A stretch of 57,139 nucleotides of DNA from an uncultured Bacteroidaceae bacterium. Lineage in GTDB: Bacteria; Bacteroidota; Bacteroidia; Bacteroidales; Bacteroidaceae. A program made the translations under genes and the position numbers. The stretch lies in contig CAJOEI010000009.1 in the NCBI GenBank assembly GCA_905233465.1, positions 1-57,139 of the forward strand, in the 5' to 3' direction. Under the pieces are notes generated by a model. That model was given only the letters and a program-made list of their open reading frames with translations, ran no database searches and was not told the DNA's origin. Within the stretch, counting starts at the first letter, position 1, and each line of letters starts with the position of its first letter. Positions 7,260 to 16,752 of the stretch are shown here, piece after piece.

Positions 7260-10200
7260 TCAGTAAATAGCTACCTTGTGGCCGCGGCTAACATAGACGC
7301 CAGCTCGGGAAGTGTCTGCTGCGGGGCGGCCATTGAGGTCGTAATAGCGCTCGTTTTGTGCATCGCTGTCCGCCTGCGCTGCTTCCACGTGTGCGCCGTC
7401 GTCCTTGATTTTCAGCTTGATGACCTGACCTGTTGTTGTGGCAGGTACGGTGATGCGGTTGGCTGATACTGTGGCTTCTGCGGTGCCGGTGATATCATAG
7501 TTGTTGATGCCTGTGTAGCCAATGCATAGAGGCATGCCGGCGAGCGAGCGGATGGTTGCTTCTTGCAGCTTGCCCTGCTCCCATGTCATATCCACCTCAA
7601 AGCCGCCCACGGCCCGCAGGCCGAGAATCTGGCCCGACTGCCAAGTGTATGGCAGTGCCGGCAACAGCGTCAGCGTGTCGGTGTGGCTCTGCAGGAGCAT
7701 CTCTGCCATACCTGCTGCAACGCCGAAGTTGCCGTCAATCTGGAAGGGCGAATGTGAGTCGAAGAGGTTGTAGTATACTCCTCCTTTGCTCTGGTCTGTG
7801 CCGTAGCTTTCGCTGTGACGGAAGGCCAGTTTGAATGTCTCCACGCACTGGTCTGGCAGTTGTGCTCTTGCCCACAGGTTGATTTTCCATCCCATAGACC
7901 ATCCCGTTGATGCTATGCCACGCAGCAGCAGGCTGCGCACAGCGGGCTCATAGTATGGGCTTGAGGCTGGCAGCATGTTGAAGGGATACAGCGCCATGAG
8001 GTGTGACAGGTGTCTGTGGCCTGATTCGTTGCCGTTGCCTGTCGCATAGTCTGTGTATTTCCATTCGCGCAGGATGAGGTCGCCGTTCTTGACGCCATTG
8101 CGTGTGCCAAAGGTGCCGTTGTATGTCTCGGTGTGCAGACCGTCGTCGAGCTTAGCGAACTTATTCTTTATCTGCGTCAGCTCGCTTTGGCTAACGCCGG
8201 CCGCTTCTGCGCCCACGATATCTATAGCTTTCAGTGTGGCATCGAAGAGGTTCCACACGATCTGCTGCGAGTGAGCTGTAGCATTCTCTGTGGGGCCGTG
8301 TTCGGGGCTCCATTCGTTGGGGCATTCCCATGTGCCGTCGGTTGCCTTCTTCAGACGTTGCATCCACATCTTCACTGCGGAGAGCATCACTGGCAGCGCT
8401 TTTGTGCGCAGGAATTCTACATCGCGCGTATAGCGGAAGTGCTGCCAAAGGTGGTCGGCGCTCCATGCTCCGGCCTCTGGATACACTGTAGCCTGCCAGT
8501 TGGTGCAGCAACCGAAGATGTTGTTCTCTGTGAAGCATGCCCAGCCCACCGAATGACCCAGCCAGTCGCGGGCATACTGCTTCCACACAGGTTGCACGAG
8601 TGCCATGTTATATATATAATTAAGGTACTTCTCGTGCATCTCGGGCAAGCCCGTGTTCTCTGCGGGCCAGTAGTTCATCTGCACATTGATGTTGGAATGA
8701 ATGTCGGCGTTCCAGGGTGGCGTATTAGTGTTGTTCCAAATGCCTTGCAGGTTGGCCGGCAAGTCCACGCCTCTGGAGCTGGCGATGAGCAGATAGCGTC
8801 CGTAGGCAAAATACAGCTGTTCGAGCATGCGTGCCTCGGCGGAGCGTTGCAGCGTCGCCTTTGTTGTCAGCGTAGCATATTTCGTTATCAGGCTGTTGGT
8901 CGGCCACTTGTTCTCGGCATCCGTCAGTTGCAAGCGGCAACGGTTGAAGTATGTCTGATGGTCGGCAATATGGTCGGTGAGCAACTGCGACCAGCCTTTC
9001 TGTGAAGCATTCTCTATATTAAGGCGATGGGATGCATTTTTCTGAGCCCAGTCGCTCACAAAACCCGATGCTACGGCATCATAGTTGGTTCCGGCGCAAA
9101 GCACAACCATAATCTCGTTGGCGCCGCGCACTTCTATGCCTGTTGGGGTTGCGGACATTGTACCGCCCTTGGGTATGACTTTCATCACAGCTCCGTAGCT
9201 GACAGTTTCCAGCTGTCCCTCAAATGTTGCCATTCCATCCTCATACGTTGCGCGCACGTTGTGTGCGTTCCACAGATAGATACGGTTGGACAGCTGGCCT
9301 GGTTCGCTGGCTGTGAGGTGAACGGCCACCACCTGGTCGGGTGCTGACGCGATGTATTCGCGTTTGTATGTGATGCTCTTGTCTGTGCTCTTCCATTCTG
9401 CTGTGGCAACAGCCGTTTCCAGGTCAAGCGTTCGGACATAATCCTTGGCGCCTTTTGAGCTGGCAGTACCGAATTGTTCACTCAGGTCCTCGATATATAT
9501 AGCCCCGAAGTTCTGGTATCCATGGCCGCGGTCGTAGTTCGTTGGCGAGCCGCTGACCAGCGTCTTCTCGTTGAACTGCACGATGTCTTGCCTGATGCCT
9601 CCATAAATCATTGCTCCCAGCTGACCGTTGCCGATAGGTAGGGCGTATTCCATCCACGGGTTGGCGACGCTGGCCTTTGTGACAGGCACGGTGTACCACA
9701 GCGTTAGTTGATGTTCCGGCCTGAAGCCGCTGTAGGCTGATGTGCCCCATTCCGTCAGCTTTGCGGGTTGTGGGTCAGTGTCCGGCAGCGTGGCGGCATC
9801 GATGAACTGCAACGGATTGTTCACGTCGCCAGCATTCCATCCGCCCAGCTCATGTCCGGCACCGGCACCGCCCCATTGGTTCATGCTCTTCTGTCCATTG
9901 GTAGGCTGTATCTCCCAAGCGCCTGAATAAGAACTGTTTGTTGTGGCGATGATGCGCAGCTGTCCCTGCTTGCCTGTGGCGGCAAAGAAGCGGTTGGCAT
10001 CTGCGTCATAGTAGATGTGCCGCCCCAGCTTGTTGATGATCTCGCAGTTGCTGGCCGTGCCGACGATGTGCCAGAGTTGTGCGTCGTCGGTCTTGTCGAC
10101 ATCGGCTGTCTGCAACTTTACCCCTTCACCCATGTCCTTGACTGCCGCTCCCTCGCGGCTGAACTGGATGACATACCACTCAGAGGCATTCTCGTCGGTG

Positions 10201-10295
10201 AACGGGATTTGACTTTGTGCGCTGATGGTCAGTGACAAGCAAGACGCCATCAGCACCAATACTGCTACAGCAAGGTGTCTGAATAATGTATGCAT
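7260..10295 (-). CDS. GH95 alpha-L-fucosidase with N-terminal ricin-like module
   Basis: Secreted glycosidase (signal peptide about residues 1-26, ending SAQ) that should release alpha-1,2-linked fucose from host glycans by inversion. An N-terminal beta-trefoil-like stretch (about 35-165) precedes the GH95 domain, which starts near [10 protein letters not shown]. The pair of catalytic-site asparagines is in [11 protein letters not shown] (about 533-543). The general acid Glu is probably in SPEHGPTEN (near 662) and the Asp in IDGNFG (near 853), as in bifidobacterial AfcA. The C-terminus ends in a short [10 protein letters not shown]...GVYVSRGHK tail like that of the M60 protease here. Substrate linkage is inferred from the family. 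Confidence 0.93.
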   Translation of the reverse strand: MHTLFRHLAVAVLVLMASCLSLTISAQSQIPFTDENASEWYVIQFSREGAAVKDMGEGVKLQTADVDKTDDAQLWHIVGTASNCEIINKLGRHIYYDADANRFFAATGKQGQLRIIATTNSSYSGAWEIQPTNGQKSMNQWGGAGAGHELGGWNAGDVNNPLQFIDAATLPDTDPQPAKLTEWGTSAYSGFRPEHQLTLWYTVPVTKASVANPWMEYALPIGNGQLGAMIYGGIRQDIVQFNEKTLVSGSPTNYDRGHGYQNFGAIYIEDLSEQFGTASSKGAKDYVRTLDLETAVATAEWKSTDKSITYKREYIASAPDQVVAVHLTASEPGQLSNRIYLWNAHNVRATYEDGMATFEGQLETVSYGAVMKVIPKGGTMSATPTGIEVRGANEIMVVLCAGTNYDAVASGFVSDWAQKNASHRLNIENASQKGWSQLLTDHIADHQTYFNRCRLQLTDAENKWPTNSLITKYATLTTKATLQRSAEARMLEQLYFAYGRYLLIASSRGVDLPANLQGIWNNTNTPPWNADIHSNINVQMNYWPAENTGLPEMHEKYLNYIYNMALVQPVWKQYARDWLGHSVGWACFTENNIFGCCTNWQATVYPEAGAWSADHLWQHFRYTRDVEFLRTKALPVMLSAVKMWMQRLKKATDGTWECPNEWSPEHGPTENATAHSQQIVWNLFDATLKAIDIVGAEAAGVSQSELTQIKNKFAKLDDGLHTETYNGTFGTRNGVKNGDLILREWKYTDYATGNGNESGHRHLSHLMALYPFNMLPASSPYYEPAVRSLLLRGIASTGWSMGWKINLWARAQLPDQCVETFKLAFRHSESYGTDQSKGGVYYNLFDSHSPFQIDGNFGVAAGMAEMLLQSHTDTLTLLPALPYTWQSGQILGLRAVGGFEVDMTWEQGKLQEATIRSLAGMPLCIGYTGINNYDITGTAEATVSANRITVPATTTGQVIKLKIKDDGAHVEAAQADSDAQNERYYDLNGRPAADTSRAGVYVSRGHKVAIY

Positions 10296-10365
10296 GGCAA
10301 ATAAGGTGAAAGGTTGAAATGTTTAAAGGTCACTATGTTGAATAATGACAATATATTCAACTGTG

Positions 10366-10451
10366 TGCTCGAAACGGGAATCGAACCCGTACGGCCGTTT
10401 CTGGCCAAGGGATTTTAAGTCCCTCGTGTCTACCAATTCCACCATTCGAGC
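10366..10451 (-). tRNA. tRNA-Leu (TAA anticodon)
   Basis: The minus strand folds as a long-variable-arm tRNA. Acceptor 5' GCTCGAA pairs with 3' TTCGAGC, the D-arm contains TGGTAGACA, the anticodon loop reads ACTTAAAAT with anticodon TAA, there is a long variable arm, and the T-loop is GGTTCGATTCC. CCA is not encoded; the discriminator base is A. About 86 nt. Confidence 0.95.
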
Positions 10452-10465
10452 ATCCTCTTCGGGTG

Positions 10466-10473
10466 CAAAGGTA
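10466..10473 (-). promoter_or_regulatory. TAnnTTTG promoter element for tRNA-Leu
   Basis: The minus strand reads TACCTTTG 14 nt upstream of the tRNA 5' end, the expected -7 position for a short processed leader. Confidence 0.55.
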
Positions 10474-10547
10474 TGAAAAAAAGCCCTATCCCGCATATAA
10501 AAACATAAGTTTTTTTGTGTTCAGTGGCAAATTTAGGTTTAATTAGC

Positions 10548-10555
10548 TAACTTTG
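10548..10555 (+). promoter_or_regulatory. TAnnTTTG promoter element for GT4 gene
   Basis: TAACTTTG ends 8 nt before the first ATG of the glycosyltransferase, implying an almost leaderless transcript. Confidence 0.55.
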
Positions 10556-10563
10556 CGCCCGCA

Positions 10564-11760
10564 ATGATGCATGTTCTTCATGTCAATACCCTGGCCGATG
10601 GCGGCGGGGCGGCGATAGCTGCCAGCCGTCTCAGTGCAGCCCTGCAAGCACAGGGTGTGACGAGTTCGCTGTGTGTGCGGCGTGGCCATCTGCCTTTTCT
10701 GATGGAACGTCTGCGCATCTTTGTTGCCAACGGCTGCAGCCGTAATGGTTTGTGGCTGGTGGATATCGCCAATGTTGGTGAGGATATCACGCGACGTGAA
10801 GAGTTCCGCCGTGCGGACATCGTGCATCTGCACTGGGTCAATCAGGGTTTTCTCTCGCTCAACAGCATAGGCCGCATCCTGGACAGCGGCAAGCCTGTCG
10901 TGTGGACGCTCCACGATATGTGGCCAGTGACCGCAATTTGCCACCATGCTGGGCGGTGCAGCGCCTACACACGCCGCTGTCACGACTGTCCCATGTTGTG
11001 CAATCCTGCTCCTGATGACCTCTCTGCGCGGGTCTTCGACCGCAAGCGACAAATCTACACACGCGGACACATCAACTTTGTCGGCGTGAGCCGTTGGACG
11101 GCAGACAAGGCCCGTCAAAGTGCTCTGACACAGGGGCATGATGTTCATGTCATTCACAATGCCTTGCCCGTGGCCGAACTGCAGCCCATGCCGCAGGCTC
11201 AGGCTCGCCGTGAGTTGTCGTTGCCCGAGGATGCAAAGGTCATCGTCTTTGGTGCCGCACGTTTGGATTTGCCGCTTAAGGGCCTCAACCGCCTGTTTGA
11301 TGCCATTAGGCGTTCAGGTCTGCCTCGTCAGAAGATTCATCTGTTGCTATTTGGTGGCATGAAAGATGACACACTGCTGAGTCGTGTGCCTTGCGGCTAC
11401 ACATATGTTGGCCCCGTGGCCGGTGCACAGGCTCTCTCACGACTTTATTCGGCAGCCGATATTGTTGCGTCTGCTTCGTCCTACGAGACCTTTGGCCAGA
11501 CGCTGGCCGAAGCTATGGCCTGTGGTTGTGTGCCGGTCAGTTTCGACAGCGGCGGCCAGAGCGACATCATCCACCATCTCCACGACGGCTATCTGGCTCA
11601 TGCGGGCAATGTCGATGACTTAGCACGCGGTCTGAAATGGGCCTTTGGACAACAACTGGACGCTGCAGCGCAGCGCCAGAGTGTGCTCGATCGCTTCGGC
11701 GCGGACGTTGTTGCTCGTCAGTATATCCAACTGTATCAGTCATGCTTAGATTCACGATAG
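10564..11760 (+). CDS. Glycosyltransferase, GT4 (GT-B fold)
   Basis: Retaining GT-B glycosyltransferase, probably acting on a surface polysaccharide or lipid-linked sugar. The N-terminal half opens MHVLHVNTLADGGGAA with a glycine-rich acceptor-side loop. The C-terminal half has the nucleotide-sugar motif ETFGQTLAEAMACGCVPV, with the expected E-x7-E spacing, then GGQSDII. A Cys-rich stretch (CHHAGRCSAYTRRCHDC) in the first half is seen in some GT4 members. Two adjacent ATG codons (10564 and 10567) are both possible starts. It overlaps the next GT gene by 19 bp, so the two act as a pair. Confidence 0.9.
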   Translation: MMHVLHVNTLADGGGAAIAASRLSAALQAQGVTSSLCVRRGHLPFLMERLRIFVANGCSRNGLWLVDIANVGEDITRREEFRRADIVHLHWVNQGFLSLNSIGRILDSGKPVVWTLHDMWPVTAICHHAGRCSAYTRRCHDCPMLCNPAPDDLSARVFDRKRQIYTRGHINFVGVSRWTADKARQSALTQGHDVHVIHNALPVAELQPMPQAQARRELSLPEDAKVIVFGAARLDLPLKGLNRLFDAIRRSGLPRQKIHLLLFGGMKDDTLLSRVPCGYTYVGPVAGAQALSRLYSAADIVASASSYETFGQTLAEAMACGCVPVSFDSGGQSDIIHHLHDGYLAHAGNVDDLARGLKWAFGQQLDAAAQRQSVLDRFGADVVARQYIQLYQSCLDSR

Positions 11761-12524
11761 TCACCGTCACATACAATGCCGGCACTACCATACAACGGAC
11801 GCTGGATAGCATTGCTTCACAGACATATTCTGCCGTGGAGCATCTGATCATTGACGGCTGTTCCACCGACGACACCATGCAGCATATCCAGCGGTATGTT
11901 GAGCACAACTGTGACACTGGCCATCCACACAGCATCAGCCTCATTCGGGAGCCTGACAATGGACTCTATGATGCTATGAACAAAGGCATACTTGCCGCCA
12001 AAGGCGACTTCATCATTTTTCTTAATGCCGGTGACAAGTTTCACACCACCACCACGTTGGCAGATGTTGCCGCACAGCTGCAACGCTACAATCCCTCGCG
12101 CCTGCCGGCTGTGGTCTACGGCCAGACAGATCTCGTGGACAACGAAGGACATTTTCTGCGCCACCGACGCTTGCAGGCTCCTAAACGGTTGACGTCAAAG
12201 AGTTTCCTGAGCGGGATGCTCGTGTGTCATCAGAGTTTCTATGCACGCACGGACATTGCCCGCGCGCAGCTCTACGACCTGCGATGGCGCTTTTCAGCGG
12301 ATTACGACTGGTGCATACGCATCATTCGGCAAGGTGAGCGGCGCGGACTGGCGTTACACAACAGCGGTCTGACGCTGACCGACTATCTCTCTGAGGGCAT
12401 GACCACACGCAACCATCGTCGCTCACTTGTGGAGCGGCTGCGCCTAATGGCGCGCCACTATGGTTGGCCCTGCGCGCTGGCAGCCCATGCTTGGTTTGTG
12501 GTGCGGGCTGTGGTAATGCGATAA
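11742..12524 (+). CDS. Glycosyltransferase, GT2 (GT-A fold)
   Basis: Inverting GT-A glycosyltransferase of the WcaA-like group. It starts MLRFTIVTVTYNAG, the usual beta-strand with donor-binding Asn. The acceptor/donor segments DGCSTDDT, EPDNGLYDAMNKGI and FLNAGD (DxD equivalent) follow. No transmembrane segments are evident. The start at 11742 gives the canonical N-terminus; an upstream in-frame extension to 11637 would lie entirely in the preceding gene and is unlikely. The gene ends a two-gene glycosyltransferase unit of unknown polysaccharide target. Confidence 0.9.
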   Translation: MLRFTIVTVTYNAGTTIQRTLDSIASQTYSAVEHLIIDGCSTDDTMQHIQRYVEHNCDTGHPHSISLIREPDNGLYDAMNKGILAAKGDFIIFLNAGDKFHTTTTLADVAAQLQRYNPSRLPAVVYGQTDLVDNEGHFLRHRRLQAPKRLTSKSFLSGMLVCHQSFYARTDIARAQLYDLRWRFSADYDWCIRIIRQGERRGLALHNSGLTLTDYLSEGMTTRNHRRSLVERLRLMARHYGWPCALAAHAWFVVRAVVMR

Positions 12525-12539
12525 ATTATCTTACTTGAA

Positions 12540-12660
12540 CCACAGATTACACAGATTACGCGGATTGATGCTTCCTAGCCTTGGAAAATCTGTGAAATTC
12601 ACATTGAAATTACACAGATAAGAAGCCGATGGGCATCTGTTTAATCTGCGTAATCTGTGG
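12540..12660. repeat. Imperfect inverted repeat between convergent genes
   Basis: CCACAGATTACACAGATTA at the left matches the right arm TAATCTGCGTAATCTGTGG with one mismatch. A second nested pair built on ATCTGTG / CACAGAT lies inside. It sits directly after the GT2 gene and may act as a terminator; the sequence type resembles dispersed intergenic repeats of Bacteroidales. Confidence 0.7.
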
Positions 12661-12792
12661 TGATTAAAGACAAATCGGATTTGGGTATAATTCTGAGTGG
12701 TTACTTATTGTTCCGCTTGGCCGCGTTGATACGTCCGGGCGATGGATGCAAATTCCCTATAGGTTTGCGGTGCAACGTCCGGATGTTTGTTT

Positions 12793-12900
12793 GAGTCCAT
12801 GTGCGTGGACTCAAGAGCCCATGTGCGTGGACTCATGAGCCCATGTGCGCGGACTCAAGAGCCCATGTGCGTGGACTCAAGAGTCCGTGCACATGGACTC
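12793..12900. repeat. Array of five 20-nt palindromes (copy 1)
   Basis: Five units of the type GAGTCCATGTGCGTGGACTC, each able to form a GAGTCC/GGACTC stem, separated by exactly 2 nt (AA or AT; 22-nt period). It is preceded by AACGTCCGGATGT and followed by AAAGA. The same element lies at 43453-43538 in reverse orientation. No gene is seen in 12525-13062. Confidence 0.92.
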
Positions 12901-12998
12901 AAAGAAATTACTGGAATATGAAACAATTCCCCTTGGGGAAATAGCAATAATTCCCTGATACATAATCTTATAGGTAAAAGGGCTAAATTATAAAACAT

Positions 12999-13037
12999 CA
13001 GACCGCGCATACGCCGAAACGTGGGCTGCGCGGTCTG
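12999..13037 (-). terminator. Probable terminator of the sulfatase gene
   Basis: Perfect 11-bp stem CAGACCGCGCA / TGCGCGGTCTG with a 17-nt loop, 26 nt downstream of the sulfatase stop codon. No clear U-tract on the minus strand, so intrinsic termination is not certain. Confidence 0.6.
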
Positions 13038-13062
13038 AGTTGCGGATAAGTCTCTGAAAATG

Positions 13063-14661
13063 TTATCTTTGCGGGTCGTCGTACTGTATTTGCAGCGCTT
13101 CCAGTCTGCGATGCATATCAGCTTGAACCTCAGCCATTTGAGGCTGACCATACAGGTTGTGCATCTCGTGGGGATCGTTCTTCATGTCATAGAGTTCCCA
13201 TGCATTGATGTCGTGGCCGTAGAAATGTATCAGCTTGTAGCGGTCTGTGCGGATGCCATAGTGACGGCGCACAGCGTGCTCGGCAGGATATTCATAGTAA
13301 TGGTAGTAGATGGCATCACGCCACTGCTTGGGTGATGACTTGCCGCGCAACAGCGGAACGAGCGACATACCTTGGATGTCATCGGGTATGGGTGCGCCGG
13401 CCAGCTCCAGGAATGTAGGTGCATAGTCGATGTTCTGCACCATCTCGTTGATGTCGCCGCGCCGCTCGTAGCCCCGAGGCAGACGCATCACCAACGGTGT
13501 GGAGAGGCTTTCTTCATACATGAAGCGCTTGTCAAACCATCCGTGCTCACCCATATAGAAACCCTGGTCTGAGGTGTAGACGACAAGTGTGTTGTCAAGC
13601 AGTCCGGCACTCTCTAAATAGTCCAGCAGACGGCCCACTTCCTGATCCAGCGAGTGTACGACCTTGGCATAGTCGCGCATATACCGCTGGTATTTCCATT
13701 CCAGTAGTTCGGCATCGCGGCTGCCGGCCTGACTACTTGCATCTCGCAGCGGCAGGAAGTTGTAGTCTGTGCCCCATTTCTGATAGAACTGCTGTGACAG
13801 AGGCACATAGAAGCTGTCATACTTCTTGCGCTCTGCAGGAGCGAGGCGGCCGATCATGTTCAGATAGCTGGCGGAGAGGCGTGTGGCAGGCGTGAGGCTG
13901 TCGACATACATCTTTGTGTCGTAGACGATATCCATATCCTTGCCGATTTCCATCTCTGTCAGGCCTGCAGCCTGGCGGCCAGCATAGTCGTCATGGAACT
14001 CCGGTGGCAGTGCAAAGCTGCGGTCCTCATACAGCTGTATGTCCTCCAGCGCCGGCAGCCAAGCGCGGTGGCATGCCTTGTGATGCACGAAGAGCGCGAA
14101 AGGCTTGGGGTTGGCTGTCGCCTGCTCATGTTCCTTCATCCACGTGATGGCCTTGTCGGTGATGATGCGTGTCACATAGCCGCTGTCGGCGGCGCGAGAG
14201 CCGTCCTGATGGATAAAGGTGGGATTGTAGTAGTCCCCTTGTGCCGGCAGTATCTCCCAGTGGTCGAAGCCCGTGGGGGTGCTCACAAGATGCCACTTGC
14301 CTATCAGTGCCGTTTCGTAGCCGGCAGCCTGCAGCAGTTTGGGCATTGTCTGCTGCGAGCCGTCGAAGATGCCGTGCTCGTTGTTGGTGAAGCCGTTCTT
14401 GTGGCTGTGCTTGCCAGTGAGCATACATGCTCGAGAGGGGCCAGAGAGCGAGTTGGCAACATAGCTGCGTGTGAAACGCACGCCGTCGCGTGCTATGCGG
14501 TCCAGGTTGGGGGTCTCCACAAAGCGTGTGTCATAGGCTGACATCATTTGCGCCGTGTGGTCGTCCGTCATGATGTATACGATGTTTGGTCGTGCGGCAG
14601 TTTGGGCTATTGCGGGCATCTGAGCCAACACCAGCATGGCAAGCGAGGATTGACGTTTCAT
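13063..14661 (-). CDS. Serine-type sulfatase (S1 family)
   Basis: Exported sulfatase of the alkaline-phosphatase superfamily that hydrolyses sulfate esters, probably from glycosaminoglycan or mucin sugars. Signal peptide about residues 1-20 when started at 14661 (MKRQSS). Metal ligands TDDH are near 32-35. The modified-residue motif is S-G-P-S-R (73-77), with Ser instead of Cys, so the formylglycine must be made by an anaerobic sulfatase-maturating radical SAM enzyme, which is not in this window. SDQGFYMGEHGWFDKR carries the second metal site. Length 532 fits N-acetylglucosamine-6-sulfatase-like members, but the substrate is a guess. An ATG 30 nt upstream would add ten residues before the signal peptide. 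Confidence 0.9.
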   Translation of the reverse strand: MKRQSSLAMLVLAQMPAIAQTAARPNIVYIMTDDHTAQMMSAYDTRFVETPNLDRIARDGVRFTRSYVANSLSGPSRACMLTGKHSHKNGFTNNEHGIFDGSQQTMPKLLQAAGYETALIGKWHLVSTPTGFDHWEILPAQGDYYNPTFIHQDGSRAADSGYVTRIITDKAITWMKEHEQATANPKPFALFVHHKACHRAWLPALEDIQLYEDRSFALPPEFHDDYAGRQAAGLTEMEIGKDMDIVYDTKMYVDSLTPATRLSASYLNMIGRLAPAERKKYDSFYVPLSQQFYQKWGTDYNFLPLRDASSQAGSRDAELLEWKYQRYMRDYAKVVHSLDQEVGRLLDYLESAGLLDNTLVVYTSDQGFYMGEHGWFDKRFMYEESLSTPLVMRLPRGYERRGDINEMVQNIDYAPTFLELAGAPIPDDIQGMSLVPLLRGKSSPKQWRDAIYYHYYEYPAEHAVRRHYGIRTDRYKLIHFYGHDINAWELYDMKNDPHEMHNLYGQPQMAEVQADMHRRLEALQIQYDDPQR

Positions 14662-14702
14662 GATATGAGGTGTGCGTTTAGGCGTTCTCAATTATTCGTG
14701 TG

Positions 14703-15443
14703 TTATTCTCCCAGTTTTTCCTTGGCGGCAGCAGCTGCAGCATCGATGGCTTTGCTGGCGGCTTCCTTGGCTGCTTCCTTGGCGGCGGCAGGTGCAGCAT
14801 CGACAGCAGCGGCAGCCTCATTGATAGCTTCGCGGCCAGAGGCTACGGCTTCTTGTGCAGCGGCAGCGGCTTCGCTGGCTTTCTTGTCCATAGCATTGAG
14901 GATGTTGGTGAGCGCTGCGCTCTTCTCGCCCTTGGCAGCACTCTGTATGATGTCTGCGGCCTCGGTGGGCATGCCCTCGATGTTGGACAGTGCATTGGAG
15001 ATAACTGTCGCCATACCAGCCTCTTGCAATGTCTGGTAGTTGTCGGTCAGGAATTTGCTCACTATGGCCACATAGTTGTTGATAGCCTCGGTGTCGCCTT
15101 TGCCGATGTACTCCTTCAGGGTCTGTTCAATGGTGTCGACAGCCTTTTTCAAAAGGTCTGAATTGTCTGTCTTCATGGCTTCGGCCAAGGTATAAACAAT
15201 CTCTGAGTCGTCTTTCTGCTGGCAGGCAGCCTGTGCATCCTCGCACACGCATGGGCAGTTCACGCACTTGCCCTGTGCACAAGCATCGTCGGGGCACTGG
15301 CATTTGTCGCAGGCACACTTCTCAGAGCATGAGCAAGCCTGTGCGAACAGTGAATCGGGGTCTGACGTGCGGGCGGTCTTGCCACCAGTACAGGCAGTCA
15401 GGCCAGCGATGGCAGCGACTGCAATGAATATAATCTTCTTCAT
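14703..15443 (-). CDS. Cysteine-rich lipoprotein with Ala-rich helical tail
   Basis: Not a family I recognise. The signal peptide ends in the lipobox LTAC, giving lipidated Cys 18. Residues about 37-75 hold a dense cluster of some fifteen cysteines in CxC and CxxC spacings (ACSCSEKCACDKCQC, then CVNCPCVC), resembling a metallothionein-like or zinc-binding module. A predicted helical middle (80-180) follows. The final 60 residues are mostly Ala, Lys and Glu and probably form a long amphipathic helix. It lies between the sulfatase and mdh on the same strand. Metal binding at the cell surface is inference from the cysteine pattern alone. Confidence 0.8.
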   Translation of the reverse strand: MKKIIFIAVAAIAGLTACTGGKTARTSDPDSLFAQACSCSEKCACDKCQCPDDACAQGKCVNCPCVCEDAQAACQQKDDSEIVYTLAEAMKTDNSDLLKKAVDTIEQTLKEYIGKGDTEAINNYVAIVSKFLTDNYQTLQEAGMATVISNALSNIEGMPTEAADIIQSAAKGEKSAALTNILNAMDKKASEAAAAAQEAVASGREAINEAAAAVDAAPAAAKEAAKEAASKAIDAAAAAAKEKLGE

Positions 15444-15485
15444 TATATAACTTCCTTAATAACTATGTCATATACTAATTATCGC

Positions 15486-15528
15486 CAATTGCCACGAATT
15501 ACCCCAGCAGAGTAATTTGTGGCAATTG
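15486..15528 (-). terminator. Inverted repeat upstream of the Cys-rich lipoprotein gene
   Basis: CAATTGCCACGAATTAC pairs with GTAATTTGTGGCAATTG (17-bp stem with one G-T pair, 9-nt loop), 20 nt past the mdh stop. Probable mdh terminator. Confidence 0.65.
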
Positions 15529-15548
15529 ACACTTAACGCTATAAAGAA

Positions 15549-16535
15549 TTAAAGGTTGGGATTGTCCTTACCCCAGTCTGCAACAGCAGGAATGATGCCG
15601 AGGGCGATGATCTCGTCGCGCATCTTCTGCAGGTGCTCGTAGGATGCCTGCAATGCAGCCATTTCTTCGGCAGTGCCCTCGGGCTTAGTGAAGTGAACAC
15701 CGTCCTTGTCGATAACGCTGGGCATAGCCATCATCACATTCTTGAAGCCATAGGCGTTGACATAGCAACCGGCAGGCCATGTGAAGGGCTCGCCGCCCAT
15801 TGCGCCTTCAATCATCTTGACAGCCTGATATGCAGGGCTCTGGAACGAAGAGCGACCACGCAGCTTGATGATGTTGCTGCCGCCCTGTGTTGTCATGTGC
15901 TTGATCTCGGCCCAACGCTCGGGTGAGAGGGGCAGATCAGCAAGAGGCTTGCCGTCGATGAGGGCCTTGCTGGCAAAGACTGCCATCTGCTCGCCGTGGC
16001 CGCCGTAGGTGTAGGCTTGTGTCACCTTATCCTGCTGCACGCCGAACTCCTGAGCCAGCTGCTGCTGCAGACGGGTGCTGTCCAGTGCTGCCAATGATGT
16101 GAGCTGGTTAGGCTTTAGGCCGGAGTGAATCAACGCTGTGAGGGCCGTAACGTCAGCGGGGTTGAATATCACAACGACGTGGTTCACGTCGGGGCAATAT
16201 TTCTTTATGTTCTCGCCGAAGTCGGCAGCAATCTGGCAATTGCCCTTCAGCAGGTCTTCGCGAGTCATGCCTTCCTTGCGGGGAGCGCCACCGCTGGAGA
16301 TGATGTACTTGGCACCAGTGAAGGCCTCTTTGGCATCAACGGTGTATGAGAGGTTGGCACCGGGGAAAGCGCAGTGGCACATCTCGTCGTAAACGCCATG
16401 AACACCAGGCTCATAGATATCATACAGACAAATGTTGGGAGTCAAACCCAGCATCAGAACGCTCTGTACCATGTTAGAACCAATCATGCCGCCTGCGCCG
16501 ACAATCACGAGCTTGTCATTAGTTAAGAATTTCAT
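15549..16535 (-). CDS. mdh: Malate dehydrogenase
   Basis: NAD-dependent interconversion of malate and oxaloacetate, in Bacteroidales part of the reductive branch that leads to fumarate, succinate and propionate. The Rossmann loop VGAGGMIGSN is at residues 12-21. Substrate-binding arginines lie in SGGAPRKEGMTREDLL, the Asn in VIFNPADV, and the catalytic His in YGGHGEQM. Length 328 and the SLAALDSTRLQQQL segment fit the LDH-like MDH form of this order. It has its own promoter element and a downstream hairpin. Confidence 0.93.
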   Translation of the reverse strand: MKFLTNDKLVIVGAGGMIGSNMVQSVLMLGLTPNICLYDIYEPGVHGVYDEMCHCAFPGANLSYTVDAKEAFTGAKYIISSGGAPRKEGMTREDLLKGNCQIAADFGENIKKYCPDVNHVVVIFNPADVTALTALIHSGLKPNQLTSLAALDSTRLQQQLAQEFGVQQDKVTQAYTYGGHGEQMAVFASKALIDGKPLADLPLSPERWAEIKHMTTQGGSNIIKLRGRSSFQSPAYQAVKMIEGAMGGEPFTWPAGCYVNAYGFKNVMMAMPSVIDKDGVHFTKPEGTAEEMAALQASYEHLQKMRDEIIALGIIPAVADWGKDNPNL

Positions 16536-16606
16536 TTGTGTCTTAAAGTTTTAAAGGGTTATGTGAATTATGTTGATTTAAATATGCTGTAAGCACTATT
16601 GCAGGG

Positions 16607-16614
16607 CAAAAGTA
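16607..16614 (-). promoter_or_regulatory. TAnnTTTG promoter element for mdh
   Basis: The minus strand reads TACTTTTG, about 72 nt upstream of the mdh start codon. Confidence 0.5.
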
Positions 16615-16710
16615 GTGATTAATTCACAATTCACAATTCATAATCCGTAAATATTTTCATCTTTAGGCGTTTTTTCTTCCTTTTTGCCGTCCGTAAATGA
16701 GAATAATGTG

Positions 16711-16718
16711 TAACTTTG
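16711..16718 (+). promoter_or_regulatory. TAnnTTTG promoter element for aminopeptidase P
   Basis: TAACTTTG lies 34 nt upstream of the ATG at 16753. Confidence 0.55.
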
Positions 16719-16752
16719 CCGAACAAACGCACACAACAGATAAAACTTTTGC

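Noticed and set aside
8133..9005. 290-codon frame antisense to the GH95 gene
   Set aside because: Lies wholly within a clear GH95 gene, without family motifs.
12793..12900. Palindrome arrays considered as a CRISPR array
   Set aside because: Spacers are only 2 nt and constant, repeats are fully palindromic and no cas gene is near.
12855..13151. 98-codon minus-strand frame over the palindrome array and sulfatase end
   Set aside because: Composed of repeat, hairpin and the 3' end of the sulfatase gene; no domain.
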